Of a stretch of DNA of 64,000 nt, positions 28,155 to 36,603 are shown piece after piece (position 1 is the first letter of the stretch; the number at the start of each line of letters is the position of its first letter). The stretch is from the NCBI RefSeq assembly GCF_011762485.1, contig NZ_JAAKGI010000002.1, positions 62,001 through 126,000 on the forward strand, given 5' to 3'. The notes beneath the pieces are model-generated. The model was not told where the DNA came from. It ran no database searches and saw nothing but the letters and a program-made list of their open reading frames with translations. Source of the stretch: Yeosuana marina. GTDB taxonomy: Bacteria > Bacteroidota > Bacteroidia > Flavobacteriales > Flavobacteriaceae. Position numbers and translations under genes: made by a program.

Positions 28155-28175
28155 CGTTCTTTAAAATAAACTAAA

Positions 28176-28350
28176 AGTTACTGCCTACATTGGTTATTTT
28201 TTTTGATAAACTCAACGTTAATTCTTTAAAAAGGGTGAGTTTAAGTTGTAAAAGCAAGCTGCCTTGAGCAGATCCTTGATCAGCTTGTTAGCCCTAAACT
28301 TGTTTTTAAGGAGTTTATACAAAACTTTATACTGGTGTAGGCTTTTTTAT
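28176..28350 (+). ncRNA. ssrS: 6S RNA (6S-Flavo type)
   Basis: The 218-base gap between zapA and rny folds as a long rod. GCCTACA (28183-28189) pairs with TGTAGGC (28336-28342). ATAAACTC (28206-28213) pairs with GAGTTTAT (28311-28318). Farther in, AGTTTA/TAAACT and CAAGCTG/CAGCTTG close the apical part, leaving an open central region. T6 after the outer stem is a terminator tail. 6S RNA binds the housekeeping RNA polymerase by mimicking an open promoter. The shape, and the position beside zapA as in many bacteria, support the call. Ends are approximate. Confidence 0.85.
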
Positions 28351-28372
28351 ATATAAACACTAACTAATTATC

Positions 28373-29947
28373 ATGGATAACCCAATTATATTAATTGTAG
28401 GAGGAATTCTTTTAGGAGTACTAATAGGATTTATCATTGCAAAAACATTAGAAAAAAACAATGCTTCGAAGCTCATTAAGGGAGCTAAAAAAAGTGCAGC
28501 TTCTATTCTTAAAGAAGCTAATAGCGAAGGAGAGTCAATAAAGAAAGATAAAATACTGCAGGCTAAAGAGAAATTTTTAGAGCTTAAAGCGGAGCATGAA
28601 AAAGTTATTTTATCACGTGACAAAAAAATAGCTGAAGCGGAAAAACGTACTCGTGATAAAGAATCTCAAGTATCCTCTGAATTGGCTAAAAGCAAGAAAC
28701 TTAACGATGAGATTGATGCTAAGATTAAAGATTATGACCATAGACTAGACATACTAGATAAGAAGCAAGTGGAGATTGATAGGCTACACAGAAGTCAAGT
28801 AGAGCAATTAGAAGTTATTTCTAGTTTATCTGCTGAAGATGCTAAAGCACAGTTGATAGAATCTTTAAAAGGAGAGGCTAAAAGCGATGCCATGGCTTAT
28901 GTACAAGCTACCGTTGAAGAAGCTAAGTTAACAGCACAACAAGAGGCTAAGAAAATTATTATTAATACCATTCAACGAATAGGAACAGAAGAAGCTGTTG
29001 ATAACTGTGTGTCTGTATTTAATATAGAATCAGATGATGTAAAAGGTCGTATTATTGGTCGTGAAGGACGCAACATTAGAGCGATTGAAGCAGCGACTGG
29101 TGTAGAAATAATTGTTGATGATACGCCGGAAGCAATCATCTTATCTTGTTTTGATTCTGTAAGACGTGAAATAGCACGATTGTCTTTACACAAATTAGTG
29201 ACCGATGGAAGGATTCATCCTGCCAGAATTGAAGAAGTCGTTAAAAAAACCAAAAAACAAATAGAACAAGAAATCATAGAGGTTGGAAAACGAACCGTTA
29301 TCGATTTAGGAATTCATAATTTGCATCCAGAACTTATTAAAATGGTTGGAAGAATGAAATACCGTTCTTCTTATGGTCAAAACCTATTACAACATTCGCG
29401 TGAAGTTGCTAAACTTTGCGGTGTTATGGCAGCTGAGCTAGGTTTAAATCCTAAACTAGCTAAACGTGCAGGGTTACTACATGATATAGGTAAAGTGCCA
29501 GATGCTGAAGCAGATATGGAAACTCCACATGCTATTTTAGGAATGCAATGGGCAGAAAAATTTGGTGAACTACCAGAAGTATGTAATGCTATTGGAGCCC
29601 ATCATGATGAAGTTGAAATGAAATCATTAATATCACCAATTATTCAGGTTTGTGATGCTATTTCAGGAGCACGTCCAGGAGCAAGACGTCAGGTTTTAGA
29701 TAGTTATATTCAACGTTTAAAAGATTTAGAAGATATCGCTTTTGGATTCCAAGGTGTTAAAAAAGCGTATGCAATTCAAGCAGGAAGAGAATTACGTGTG
29801 ATTGTTGAAAGTGAAAAGGTCGATGACCAGAAAGCTGCAGATTTGTCTTTTAGTATTTCACAAAAAGTTCAAACGGATATGACGTATCCTGGTCAAGTAA
29901 AAGTGACTGTTATTAGAGAAACACGAGCGGTTAATATTGCAAAATAA
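28373..29947 (+). CDS. rny: Ribonuclease Y
   Basis: A 524-residue membrane-anchored endoribonuclease. One helix at residues 3-23 is followed by a long coiled coil to about 195. A KH domain comes next ([11 protein letters not shown]), then an HD domain with H-S-R-E-V-A and L-L-H-D-I-G-K. It starts mRNA decay at the inner membrane. Length and motifs are standard. It ends at a strong hairpin terminator that also covers the 3' end of the convergent kinase gene. Confidence 0.96.
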   Translation: MDNPIILIVGGILLGVLIGFIIAKTLEKNNASKLIKGAKKSAASILKEANSEGESIKKDKILQAKEKFLELKAEHEKVILSRDKKIAEAEKRTRDKESQVSSELAKSKKLNDEIDAKIKDYDHRLDILDKKQVEIDRLHRSQVEQLEVISSLSAEDAKAQLIESLKGEAKSDAMAYVQATVEEAKLTAQQEAKKIIINTIQRIGTEEAVDNCVSVFNIESDDVKGRIIGREGRNIRAIEAATGVEIIVDDTPEAIILSCFDSVRREIARLSLHKLVTDGRIHPARIEEVVKKTKKQIEQEIIEVGKRTVIDLGIHNLHPELIKMVGRMKYRSSYGQNLLQHSREVAKLCGVMAAELGLNPKLAKRAGLLHDIGKVPDAEADMETPHAILGMQWAEKFGELPEVCNAIGAHHDEVEMKSLISPIIQVCDAISGARPGARRQVLDSYIQRLKDLEDIAFGFQGVKKAYAIQAGRELRVIVESEKVDDQKAADLSFSISQKVQTDMTYPGQVKVTVIRETRAVNIAK

Positions 29948-29953
29948 GTACTC

Positions 29954-29989
29954 AAAAAAAATCCAGTTTAATTAAACTGGATTTTTTTT
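29954..29989. terminator. Bidirectional terminator overlapping a coding end
   Basis: AAATCCAGTTTAA faces TTAAACTGGATTT, with A8/T8 flanks. It follows the rny stop by a few bases. The last codons and stop of the convergent kinase gene lie inside the stem. Confidence 0.9.
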
Positions 29990-31102
29990 GTTAATTGGAA
30001 ATTTGATGATAAAAGTAGAACCTTCATTTACCTTGCTTTCTACTTCTATTGTTCCATTGAAAGTTTCTACATGGTTTTTTATAAGATACAGACCAACACC
30101 TTCTGAATTTTCATTATAATGAAAAGTTCTATATAATTTAAAAACTTCCTTTCCATATTTTTCCATATCGATTCCTATACCATTATCTTGAATGGTAATT
30201 ATAATATTGTCGTTACTAACAGTAGAATTAAACAGGATATAAGGATCTCTATCTGGATGTTTGTATTTTATTGCGTTAGACAATAAATTCTGAAAAACGC
30301 TTTCTAAATACGCAGGATTGAAATCGATAGAAATTGATGGATCAACCTTATTTATAATTCTAGCATTAGATTTGGTAATTTCTACTTCCAACAAAATTAA
30401 CGAGTTGTTAATATACTCGTACACATTTAAATTTTGTACATCGTCAGACTTATTATTCTGAATCGATACTATTTCATTTAAATTATATATTGTTTTGGAT
30501 AACGATTGAGAAACAGTTTTTAAATGAGTTATCAACTCTTCTTTTTCTTCATCTGATTCTGCCTCATCATAAAACTCTAAAAGGTTTTCAAAATTTGCTG
30601 CATGTGACTTTAAATTATGAGTTACAATATGGGCAAAATTATTAAGTTTGTTATTCTTTTCAATGATTAATTTAAGCGATTTAACCTTAGCGAGTTCATC
30701 TTCTTTTTGTTGCGTAATATCGAGATGTATGCCTATTATTCTTGTAGGTTTACCTTCATCATCTTTTTCAATTATTTTGCCTTTATCTAATACCCATTTA
30801 TAGGTGTTGTCTTTGCATAATATTCGATGTTCATTTTCATAAAAAGGAGTTAATCCGTTGAGATGATCTTCAAAATCTTTAAAATATTTCTGTTTATCTT
30901 CTGGATGCACTCTATCGTTCCAATCGTTAGGATTAGATCCAAACTCATTGGTATTAAAACCAATTATTCTTTTTGATTCTTCTGAAAAAAATACGCGATT
31001 TAAATTAGCATCATAATCCCAAATGCCAATATTTGAATTTTTTAGAGCAAATTGCCATTTTAATTCATCAAAATTAATGGAGTCTTTAACGTTATGATTC
31101 AT
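29972..31102 (-). CDS. PAS-domain histidine kinase
   Basis: A 376-residue cytoplasmic kinase. A PAS_3-type fold covers residues 20-130 (I-G-I-W-D-Y-D, V-H-P-E-D-K, I-G-I-H-L-D-I-T). A variant HisKA follows with His162 in I-V-T-H-N-L-K-S-H. The ATPase domain has I-Q-D-N-G-I-G-I and G-V-G-L-Y-L-I-K. The H-N-L-K-S form is frequent in Bacteroidota kinases. No response regulator is adjacent. Its final codons lie in the rny terminator stem. Confidence 0.88.
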   Translation of the reverse strand: MNHNVKDSINFDELKWQFALKNSNIGIWDYDANLNRVFFSEESKRIIGFNTNEFGSNPNDWNDRVHPEDKQKYFKDFEDHLNGLTPFYENEHRILCKDNTYKWVLDKGKIIEKDDEGKPTRIIGIHLDITQQKEDELAKVKSLKLIIEKNNKLNNFAHIVTHNLKSHAANFENLLEFYDEAESDEEKEELITHLKTVSQSLSKTIYNLNEIVSIQNNKSDDVQNLNVYEYINNSLILLEVEITKSNARIINKVDPSISIDFNPAYLESVFQNLLSNAIKYKHPDRDPYILFNSTVSNDNIIITIQDNGIGIDMEKYGKEVFKLYRTFHYNENSEGVGLYLIKNHVETFNGTIEVESKVNEGSTFIIKFPINKKNPV

Positions 31103-31204
31103 TTAACTAAAGATTTGAGAGCTTTATTCTTCTTTTTAAGAAAAATAATATTGTAAAGATAACAAATAATCGATTAAAATGTTAATTTATCAGATGAAAT
31201 GCAA

Positions 31205-32101
31205 TTATTTTCTTGGATGATACTTTTCTACAATTTTAGACAGATGTCCCTTATCTAAATGTACATAGATTTCGGTGGTTGTTATACTTTCATGACCTAA
31301 CATCATTTGAATAGAACGCAAATCGGCATTGTTTTGTAATAAATGTGTAGCAAACGAATGACGAAAGGTATGTGGCGAAATACTTTTTTTAAGTCCGATT
31401 TTTTCTGCAAGTTGTTTAATAATAGTGAAAATCATGGCTCTAGTTAGCTGTTTACCTCGTCTGTTTAGAAATAATGTATCTTCATAGTTAGGTTGTATTG
31501 GTATGTGAGGTCTAATTTGGTTTTTATAGATGTTTATATATTTTTGAGTAGTCCCTACTATAGGTACAAAGCGTTGTTTGTCACCTTTACCAGTTACTTT
31601 AATAAAGCCTTCGTCAAAAAATAAATCGGATAGTTTTAAATTAGTTAATTCACTTACACGTAAGCCACAGCCATATAAGGTTTCCAGAATAGCGCGATTT
31701 CGTTCACCTTCAGGAGTACTTAAATCGATTGCTCCAATGATGGTGTCAATTTCAAATTCGCTTAATGTGTCCGGAAGTTTTCTGCCAATTTTTGGAGATT
31801 CAACAAGTTCTAAAGGATTTGAATTCCTATAATCTTCAAACACTAAATAACTAAAAAAACTACGTAATCCAGATATAATTCTAGATTGAGTTCGTTCATT
31901 AAGCTCTTTGGCGATGCTATAAATAAACTGCTGAATAATATCTGGTGTAATCGAAATAGGAGTGAGGGTTATGTGATTCTCTTCCAAATAGGCAATTAGT
32001 TTTTTGACATCAAGTACATAATTATCAATAGAGTTTTTAGAAAGTCCACGTTCTATTTTTAAATAGAGTTGATAATCTTTAAGTGCGTGTAGCCATTTCA
32101 T
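31205..32101 (-). CDS. xerD: Tyrosine recombinase XerD
   Basis: A 298-residue enzyme with an N-terminal SAM-like domain and a catalytic domain containing G-C-G-L-R-V-S-E-L, the Lys of T-G-K-G-D-K, His244 and Arg247 of H-T-F-R-H, His270 of L-G-H-E-S and Tyr279 of T-E-I-Y-V-H. All catalytic residues are present. Length and motifs match chromosomal XerC/D rather than phage integrases, so it should act in chromosome dimer resolution. It is divergent from a small barrel gene, with aroQ beyond it. Confidence 0.9.
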   Translation of the reverse strand: MKWLHALKDYQLYLKIERGLSKNSIDNYVLDVKKLIAYLEENHITLTPISITPDIIQQFIYSIAKELNERTQSRIISGLRSFFSYLVFEDYRNSNPLELVESPKIGRKLPDTLSEFEIDTIIGAIDLSTPEGERNRAILETLYGCGLRVSELTNLKLSDLFFDEGFIKVTGKGDKQRFVPIVGTTQKYINIYKNQIRPHIPIQPNYEDTLFLNRRGKQLTRAMIFTIIKQLAEKIGLKKSISPHTFRHSFATHLLQNNADLRSIQMMLGHESITTTEIYVHLDKGHLSKIVEKYHPRK

Positions 32102-32265
32102 AGATGTAAAAATAATATAATTACATTATATAATTAAGTAAATAAACAACTCCTTGAAATGCAAATTATTCGGATTAAATGAGTAAAAATATAAGAAATT
32201 ATTTGTTAATATGATAAAAAAGAACTTAGTTTGCTTTGAAATAATCAAAATAACTTTTAAAAATT

Positions 32266-32769
32266 ATGAAAAAATTATTATTCTTAGCTGTTTTTACCGC
32301 TTTGTCAATTACAGGAGCTAATGCTCAAAGCGGATTTAAAGTTGGAGTAAATTTAGGTCTTCCTACAGGAGATATTAAAGATTTTTACTCATTAAATATT
32401 GGTGTAGATGCTAATTATTTATGGCAAGTTTCTGAAGAATTTGACGCAGGAATAACTGCTGGATATTCTCATTATTTAGCAAAAAGTTACGATATACCAG
32501 GAGGTGGCAGTATAAAAGGAGATGATGCAGGTTTTTTTCCAATAGCTGCTGCAGGACGTTTTAATGTATCAGAAGATTTTATAATTGGTGCTGATTTAGG
32601 ATATGCATTGGGTATTAGTCCTTCAGGAAATGATGGTGGATTTTATTATGCTCCAAAGTTACAGTATGGAGTAAGTGAATCCTTAGATATAGTTTTAGCA
32701 TATAAAGGAATAAGTGTTGATGGAGGAACTTTTAGTTCTATTAATTTAGGAGTTGAGTTTGGTCTATAA
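32266..32769 (+). CDS. Small outer-membrane beta-barrel, 167 aa
   Basis: The signal peptide ends at T-G-A-N-A-Q. Repeated amphipathic strands follow, such as F-K-V-G-V-N-L-G-L-P, A-G-I-T-A-G-Y-S-H and L-G-V-E-F-G-L, ending in a C-terminal Leu/Phe strand. It is clearly related to the protein at 33395-33901 (same size; matching starts and V-G-x-x-x-G-L-P blocks), so the two are paralogues with aroQ between them. Function unknown. Confidence 0.8.
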   Translation: MKKLLFLAVFTALSITGANAQSGFKVGVNLGLPTGDIKDFYSLNIGVDANYLWQVSEEFDAGITAGYSHYLAKSYDIPGGGSIKGDDAGFFPIAAAGRFNVSEDFIIGADLGYALGISPSGNDGGFYYAPKLQYGVSESLDIVLAYKGISVDGGTFSSINLGVEFGL

Positions 32770-32787
32770 GAGATTATAATAGATGAT

Positions 32788-32815
32788 AAAAAGGAAGCAA
32801 ATTTGCTTCCTTTTT
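32788..32815 (+). terminator. Intrinsic terminator
   Basis: AAAAAGGAAGCAAA facing TTTGCTTCCTTTTT with a further T tract, 18 bases after the barrel stop. Confidence 0.9.
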
Positions 32816-32843
32816 TATGCTCAAAAATTAATATCTTTACTTC

Positions 32844-33260
32844 ATGAAAAAAGTAATCATCATAAATGGTCCAAATTTAAATTTGTTAGGCAAACGAGAG
32901 CCAGCAATTTACGGAAGTTTAACTTTTAATGAGTTTTTAGAAAAAGTAAAACAAAAGTATTCTAAAGTAGATATTGATTATTTTCAGTCGAATATTGAAG
33001 GAGAGCTTATTGATAAAATTCAAGAAGTTGGATTTAGTTATGATGGTATTGTTTTAAACGCAGCGGCCTATACGCACACGTCAATTGGTATAGGAGATGC
33101 AGTAAAAGCAATTGAAACACCTGTTGTGGAAGTTCATATTTCCAATACCTTTAATAGGGAAGAGTTTCGTCACCAATCGTATATTTCTCCCAATGCCAAA
33201 GGTGTTATTTTAGGTTTTGGATTGCAGAGCTATGAGTTGGCTATTCAAAGCTTTTTATAA
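32844..33260 (+). CDS. aroQ: Type II 3-dehydroquinate dehydratase
   Basis: A 138-residue flavodoxin-like enzyme. G-P-N-L-N-L-L-G with Arg18 and the catalytic Tyr23 (P-A-I-Y-G), N-A-A-A-Y-T-H-T-S near residue 73, V-E-V-H-I-S-N carrying the catalytic His, and H-Q-S-Y-I-S-P. It dehydrates 3-dehydroquinate in the shikimate pathway. Length is typical. It is a single gene between two barrel genes. Confidence 0.95.
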   Translation: MKKVIIINGPNLNLLGKREPAIYGSLTFNEFLEKVKQKYSKVDIDYFQSNIEGELIDKIQEVGFSYDGIVLNAAAYTHTSIGIGDAVKAIETPVVEVHISNTFNREEFRHQSYISPNAKGVILGFGLQSYELAIQSFL

Positions 33261-33394
33261 TAGTCTCCATTTTAGGTTAAGATTTTTCACATAATATTAA
33301 CGTATTCTTTTGTTTTATTTATCACTTACTTGTGAGAATTTTAACAAGTTTTTGAATTAGATTTGATTTATTAATCTTTAAAATTAAATCTATT

Positions 33395-33901
33395 ATGAAA
33401 AAAATGTTACTTTGTTTAACACTATCTACTTTATGTTTTGTTAGTATGAATGCGCAAGAATTTAAAGTGGGATTTGCTGCAGGATTACCTATTAGTTCTT
33501 CACATCAATACTCGGCGTCATTTGATGCCAGCTATATTTTTAATATTACTGAAAAATTTGATGTAGGTTTAACCACAGGGTTTTCACATTGGTTTAAACG
33601 ACCAGCATTTAATTCTGGGAGTCTAAGAATTTTAGAAACAGAACAAGTTTCTATATTGCCTATTGCTTTAACGAATCGTTTTAATATTTCTAAAAAAGTT
33701 ACTTTAGCTACAGATTTTGGTTATGCTATTCCTGTTAGATCTCCTGCATACGGAAGTGGATTGTATTTTGCGCCAAAAATTCAATATGGAATTTCTAAAT
33801 CTATGGATGTTGTTTTAGGATACAGAGTGGCTAAATTAGATTATGAATTAATGACTTCTACTATTGATATGCTTTCACTTGGGATAGAATTCAAATTATG
33901 A
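33395..33901 (+). CDS. Small outer-membrane beta-barrel, 168 aa
   Basis: The signal peptide ends at V-S-M-N-A-Q. The protein is a paralogue of 32266-32769, with the matching start F-K-V-G-F-A-A-G-L-P and the matching end S-L-G-I-E-F-K-L. A TAGATTTG box lies at 33358-33365. The stop overlaps the start of the next gene by four bases (ATGA), so the two are translationally coupled. Confidence 0.8.
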   Translation: MKKMLLCLTLSTLCFVSMNAQEFKVGFAAGLPISSSHQYSASFDASYIFNITEKFDVGLTTGFSHWFKRPAFNSGSLRILETEQVSILPIALTNRFNISKKVTLATDFGYAIPVRSPAYGSGLYFAPKIQYGISKSMDVVLGYRVAKLDYELMTSTIDMLSLGIEFKL

Positions 33902-34344
33902 AAATTAAAATTGCCATAGCTTTTATATTGTTTTCCATGAATATGGCATTGTGTCAAGATAAAGAAACCTCAAATAATTCAAATTATTATAAAGCCTATT
34001 TTACACAAATTAGATTGACTAAGAATTTCGTATTTCAACAAGAAATGAATTCAAGAACAGAGGTAGACTTTAAGACTTTTGAATTTCCATTGCTTTTTAA
34101 GTATAATGTAACAAAAAAGTTTAGTTTTTTAATAGGACCTAAATTTGATTTACTTAGATATGGTAGAGAAAATTTAACGGCAAAATCTGCATATATAACT
34201 TTTGGTGTTCAATATGATGTTTCTAAAAGCTCGCTATTATATGCTAGATACAATTATAGGTTAACAGAAGAAATTCCTATTGAAACAGATTATACTTTTG
34301 GTTCTAAAAGCTCATTTAACTTTGGTACAAAAATTAAATTTTAA
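33898..34344 (+). CDS. Outer-membrane beta-barrel-like protein, 148 aa
   Basis: The signal peptide ends at N-M-A-L-C-Q. Amphipathic strands follow: F-S-F-L-I-G-P-K-F-D, L-L-Y-A-R-Y-N-Y and a final F-N-F-G-T-K-I-K-F typical of a barrel end. It overlaps the upstream barrel gene by four bases. Its sequence differs from the two paralogues. Its stop lies at the start of a terminator. Confidence 0.72.
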   Translation: MKIKIAIAFILFSMNMALCQDKETSNNSNYYKAYFTQIRLTKNFVFQQEMNSRTEVDFKTFEFPLLFKYNVTKKFSFLIGPKFDLLRYGRENLTAKSAYITFGVQYDVSKSSLLYARYNYRLTEEIPIETDYTFGSKSSFNFGTKIKF

Positions 34345-34377
34345 AAAAAAAGTGATTCAATTTGAATCGCTTTTTTT
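34343..34377 (+). terminator. Intrinsic terminator
   Basis: A-tract, then GTGATTCAA facing TTGAATCGC, then seven Ts. It overlaps the stop codon of the barrel gene. Confidence 0.88.
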
Positions 34378-34529
34378 CTTTCTATAAATTCCAAAAAACT
34401 TAATTAAAAGTTCGATTACAGAGATCTTTCTTGCTATTTGTTAGTTCTTTAATTGATTGAAATTTAAAAATTATCTCAAAAGTTAGCTGTAAATTAACAT
34501 TATGGTATTTTATTTGCATCCTTTAAAAA

Positions 34530-34584
34530 AAATAACTGTACAGGGGTGACCTATGATAAAAACTTGTGTCTAAATAACTGTACA
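34530..34584 (+). promoter_or_regulatory. Direct-repeat leader of the sigma factor gene
   Basis: AAATAACTGTACA occurs at 34530-34542 and again exactly at 34572-34584, 42 bases apart, with GGGGTGACC just after the first copy. It ends 12 bases before the TTG start of the sigma factor. It could be a tandem operator or autoregulated promoter. Confidence 0.45.
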
Positions 34585-34596
34585 TAAAATTTTCAG

Positions 34597-35186
34597 TTGG
34601 AAGAGATAATTGTAGATAATTCAATAACCGATGAAGAGTTGGTAACTTTAATCGTAAATAATAAAAGTTCACAATTGTTTTCAGTTATTTATGATAGGTA
34701 CTCTCATGTAGTTTACAACAAATGTATCAGTTTTGTTAAAGATACAAATGAAGCGCAAGACTTAACGCATGATATTTTTGTAAAACTCTTTATAAAACTT
34801 AAAACGTTTAATCATAAATCTAAATTTTCTACTTGGCTTTATTCTTTTACGTATAACCATTGTGTTAATTATGTTCAAAGAGATTTAAATAAACGAAAAG
34901 ATAAATTTTTAACAACGGAAGATATAAATGATTTTTCAGAAGTTTATCAGAAATAAAGGATGAGTTTATATATGAATTGAAATCTGATAGTCTGCAGAAG
35001 AGTTTAGAGCTTATGGACCCTAATGATAAAATGATTCTTTTTATGAAATATCAAGATGATATGACGATAGAAGATATACAAAAAACATTAGAAATAGGAA
35101 AAAGTGCTGTTAAGATGAGATTGAGTAGGGCTAAGAGTAGACTAATTAAAATTTATAAAACTTTTTATTATGGAAAATCCGTTTAA
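34597..35186 (+). pseudogene. Sigma-70 family (ECF-like) factor with broken reading frame
   Basis: Frame one (34597-34956) encodes region 2: V-V-Y-N-K-C-I-S-F-V-K-D, A-Q-D-L-T-H-D-I-F and W-L-Y-S-F. It starts at a TTG, because an in-frame stop lies just upstream at 34585. It ends at TAA 34954-34956 in CAG-AAA-TAA-AGG. The next frame then continues I-K-D-E-F-I-Y-E-L-K into region 4 (M-T-I-E-D-I-Q-K-T-L, S-A-V-K-M-R-L-S-R-A) to 35186. One extra A in the AAA run would restore one protein of about 196 residues. So it is a one-base loss, a sequencing error or a -1 slip. The small protein and MscS gene downstream are intact. Confidence 0.8.
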
Positions 35187-35343
35187 AAAAGTATTACATA
35201 ACGAAAAGTTACCAGAGGTCATTAAGAAAAAAGTAATGAGTGATATTGACTTGATTAAATTGACCTTAGATTTCACAGATTTATTCGCCATAAAATATCC
35301 TGATGCAGTTAATGATATCTTGAAATCCAATAAAAAGAAATAA
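35170..35343 (+). CDS. Small protein next to the sigma factor, 57 aa
   Basis: ATG at 35170 (overlapping the sigma factor end by 17 bases) to TAA at 35343. It opens M-E-N-P-F-K-K-V-L-H-N-E-K-L-P. It is helical and charged, without a membrane segment. I recall similar short proteins after this sigma factor in other flavobacteria. The overlap suggests coupling to the sigma factor; an anti-sigma-like role is only a guess. Confidence 0.75.
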   Translation: MENPFKKVLHNEKLPEVIKKKVMSDIDLIKLTLDFTDLFAIKYPDAVNDILKSNKKK

Positions 35344-35368
35344 ACTAAACTCTCTAAAATTATAACAA

Positions 35369-36178
35369 ATGAATACGAAACTAGACTTAAGGCTTTTAGA
35401 AGAATTAATGAATAACATATATAAAGTATTTCCCAAAATAGTTTTTGGGCTTTTATTTATTATTGTTTCCTGGCTTATTTTGAAAATAGTTCTTTACGTT
35501 GTTAAAAAATCTCTGAATATTACTAAAATAAATCATCTCACTAAAAAAATTAATGAAGTTCCCTTTTTAAGTGCAACATTAAATATTAAACCAGAAAAAA
35601 TAATAATAATATTTATTAAATGGTTTTTAATCTTGGTTTTTGTTATTGTTGGTTCAGACCTTTTAGGTTTAGACTTAATATCTAACGAGGTGAGTAAATT
35701 GATTAATTATCTACCTAAAATTTTTAGTGCATTAGTCATTTTTATATTAGGTATTTATGGTGCTACATATTTAAAAAAATCAGTACAGTCTTTATTAAAA
35801 GCTATAGATATTAATGGTTCTAAAGCTATTAGTCAAATTATCTTTATTGTTCTTGCTTTAATGGTATCTATCATGACATTAAACCAATTAGGATTAAATA
35901 CAGAAATAGTAACAAGCAACTTGTTTTTAATATTAGGCGCAATTTTAGCTGCCTTTACAATTGCTTTTGGATTGGGGTCTAGAGATATTATATTCAGACT
36001 ATTATTAGGTTTTTATTCTAAGCGAAATTTTAATGTTGGTCAAAGAATTCAAATTGATGGAGAAGAAGGTGTTATCGTTTCCATTGAAAATATTGCAATG
36101 GTTGTTTCTTTTGCCAATAAAAAAGTGGTGTATCCCGTTAAATATATTACTAATAAAAAAATTGAAATTTTAAATTAA
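35369..36178 (+). CDS. MscS-type mechanosensitive channel protein
   Basis: A 269-residue protein. Helices lie at about 20-45, 85-105, 112-135 and 155-180. The pore-type helix includes I-L-G-A-I-L-A-A-F-T-I-A-F-G-L-G-S-R-D. The MscS beta domain then has F-N-V-G-Q-R-I-Q-I-D-G-E-E-G-V-I-V. It has extra N-terminal helices but a truncated C-terminal domain compared with E. coli MscS. It opens under membrane tension and releases solutes. It starts 25 bases after the small protein and is probably in the sigma factor operon. Confidence 0.85.
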   Translation: MNTKLDLRLLEELMNNIYKVFPKIVFGLLFIIVSWLILKIVLYVVKKSLNITKINHLTKKINEVPFLSATLNIKPEKIIIIFIKWFLILVFVIVGSDLLGLDLISNEVSKLINYLPKIFSALVIFILGIYGATYLKKSVQSLLKAIDINGSKAISQIIFIVLALMVSIMTLNQLGLNTEIVTSNLFLILGAILAAFTIAFGLGSRDIIFRLLLGFYSKRNFNVGQRIQIDGEEGVIVSIENIAMVVSFANKKVVYPVKYITNKKIEILN

Positions 36179-36239
36179 AAAAAGTGTCTTTTTAAATAAA
36201 AGGGTGTCATAATAATAGAATTAGTTTAATATCCATTTT

Positions 36240-36407
36240 ATGAAGGACAGTCTTAGTATCATCTTTATAATTATACAAATTAGTATCTTATTGTTTTTAC
36301 TAATTCTTATATATGGAGCTAGAAAAGATTATAAAACATCTTTTATCCAATTTTATAAATTAAATTTAAAAGATAAGAATGATAAGAATTTAAAAAAAAA
36401 GAAATAA
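36240..36407 (+). CDS. Small single-helix membrane protein, 55 aa
   Basis: ATG at 36240 to TAA at 36407. One long hydrophobic helix (residues 5-25, I-I-F-I-I-I-Q-I-S) is followed by a Lys/Asn-rich tail ending K-K-K-K. It lies 61 bases after the MscS gene and may belong to the same transcript. The low-complexity composition keeps confidence modest. Confidence 0.5.
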   Translation: MKDSLSIIFIIIQISILLFLLILIYGARKDYKTSFIQFYKLNLKDKNDKNLKKKK

Positions 36408-36546
36408 ATGAATAAATAAAATATTTCCAACCTATACATGAATTTTTGAATGAGGGATTATTCAAGTAATCTTAAGGTTGGTTGGTTACTTGAAAGCTGC
36501 AATTAATTTAGGGGTAATTTGGGATAATTATTTTTAATTGTAGTAA

Positions 36547-36577
36547 AAAGGGCTTGATCTCTCCAATCAAGCCCTTT
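36547..36577. terminator. Bidirectional terminator before lpdA
   Basis: AAAGGGCTTGAT (36547-36558) pairs with ATCAAGCCCTTT (36566-36577) around a 7-base loop. It follows the minus-strand lpdA stop by 27 bases and also faces the plus-strand genes. Confidence 0.88.
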
Positions 36578-36603
36578 CTTTGTTTGAGAAATTATATTTA
36601 GTT

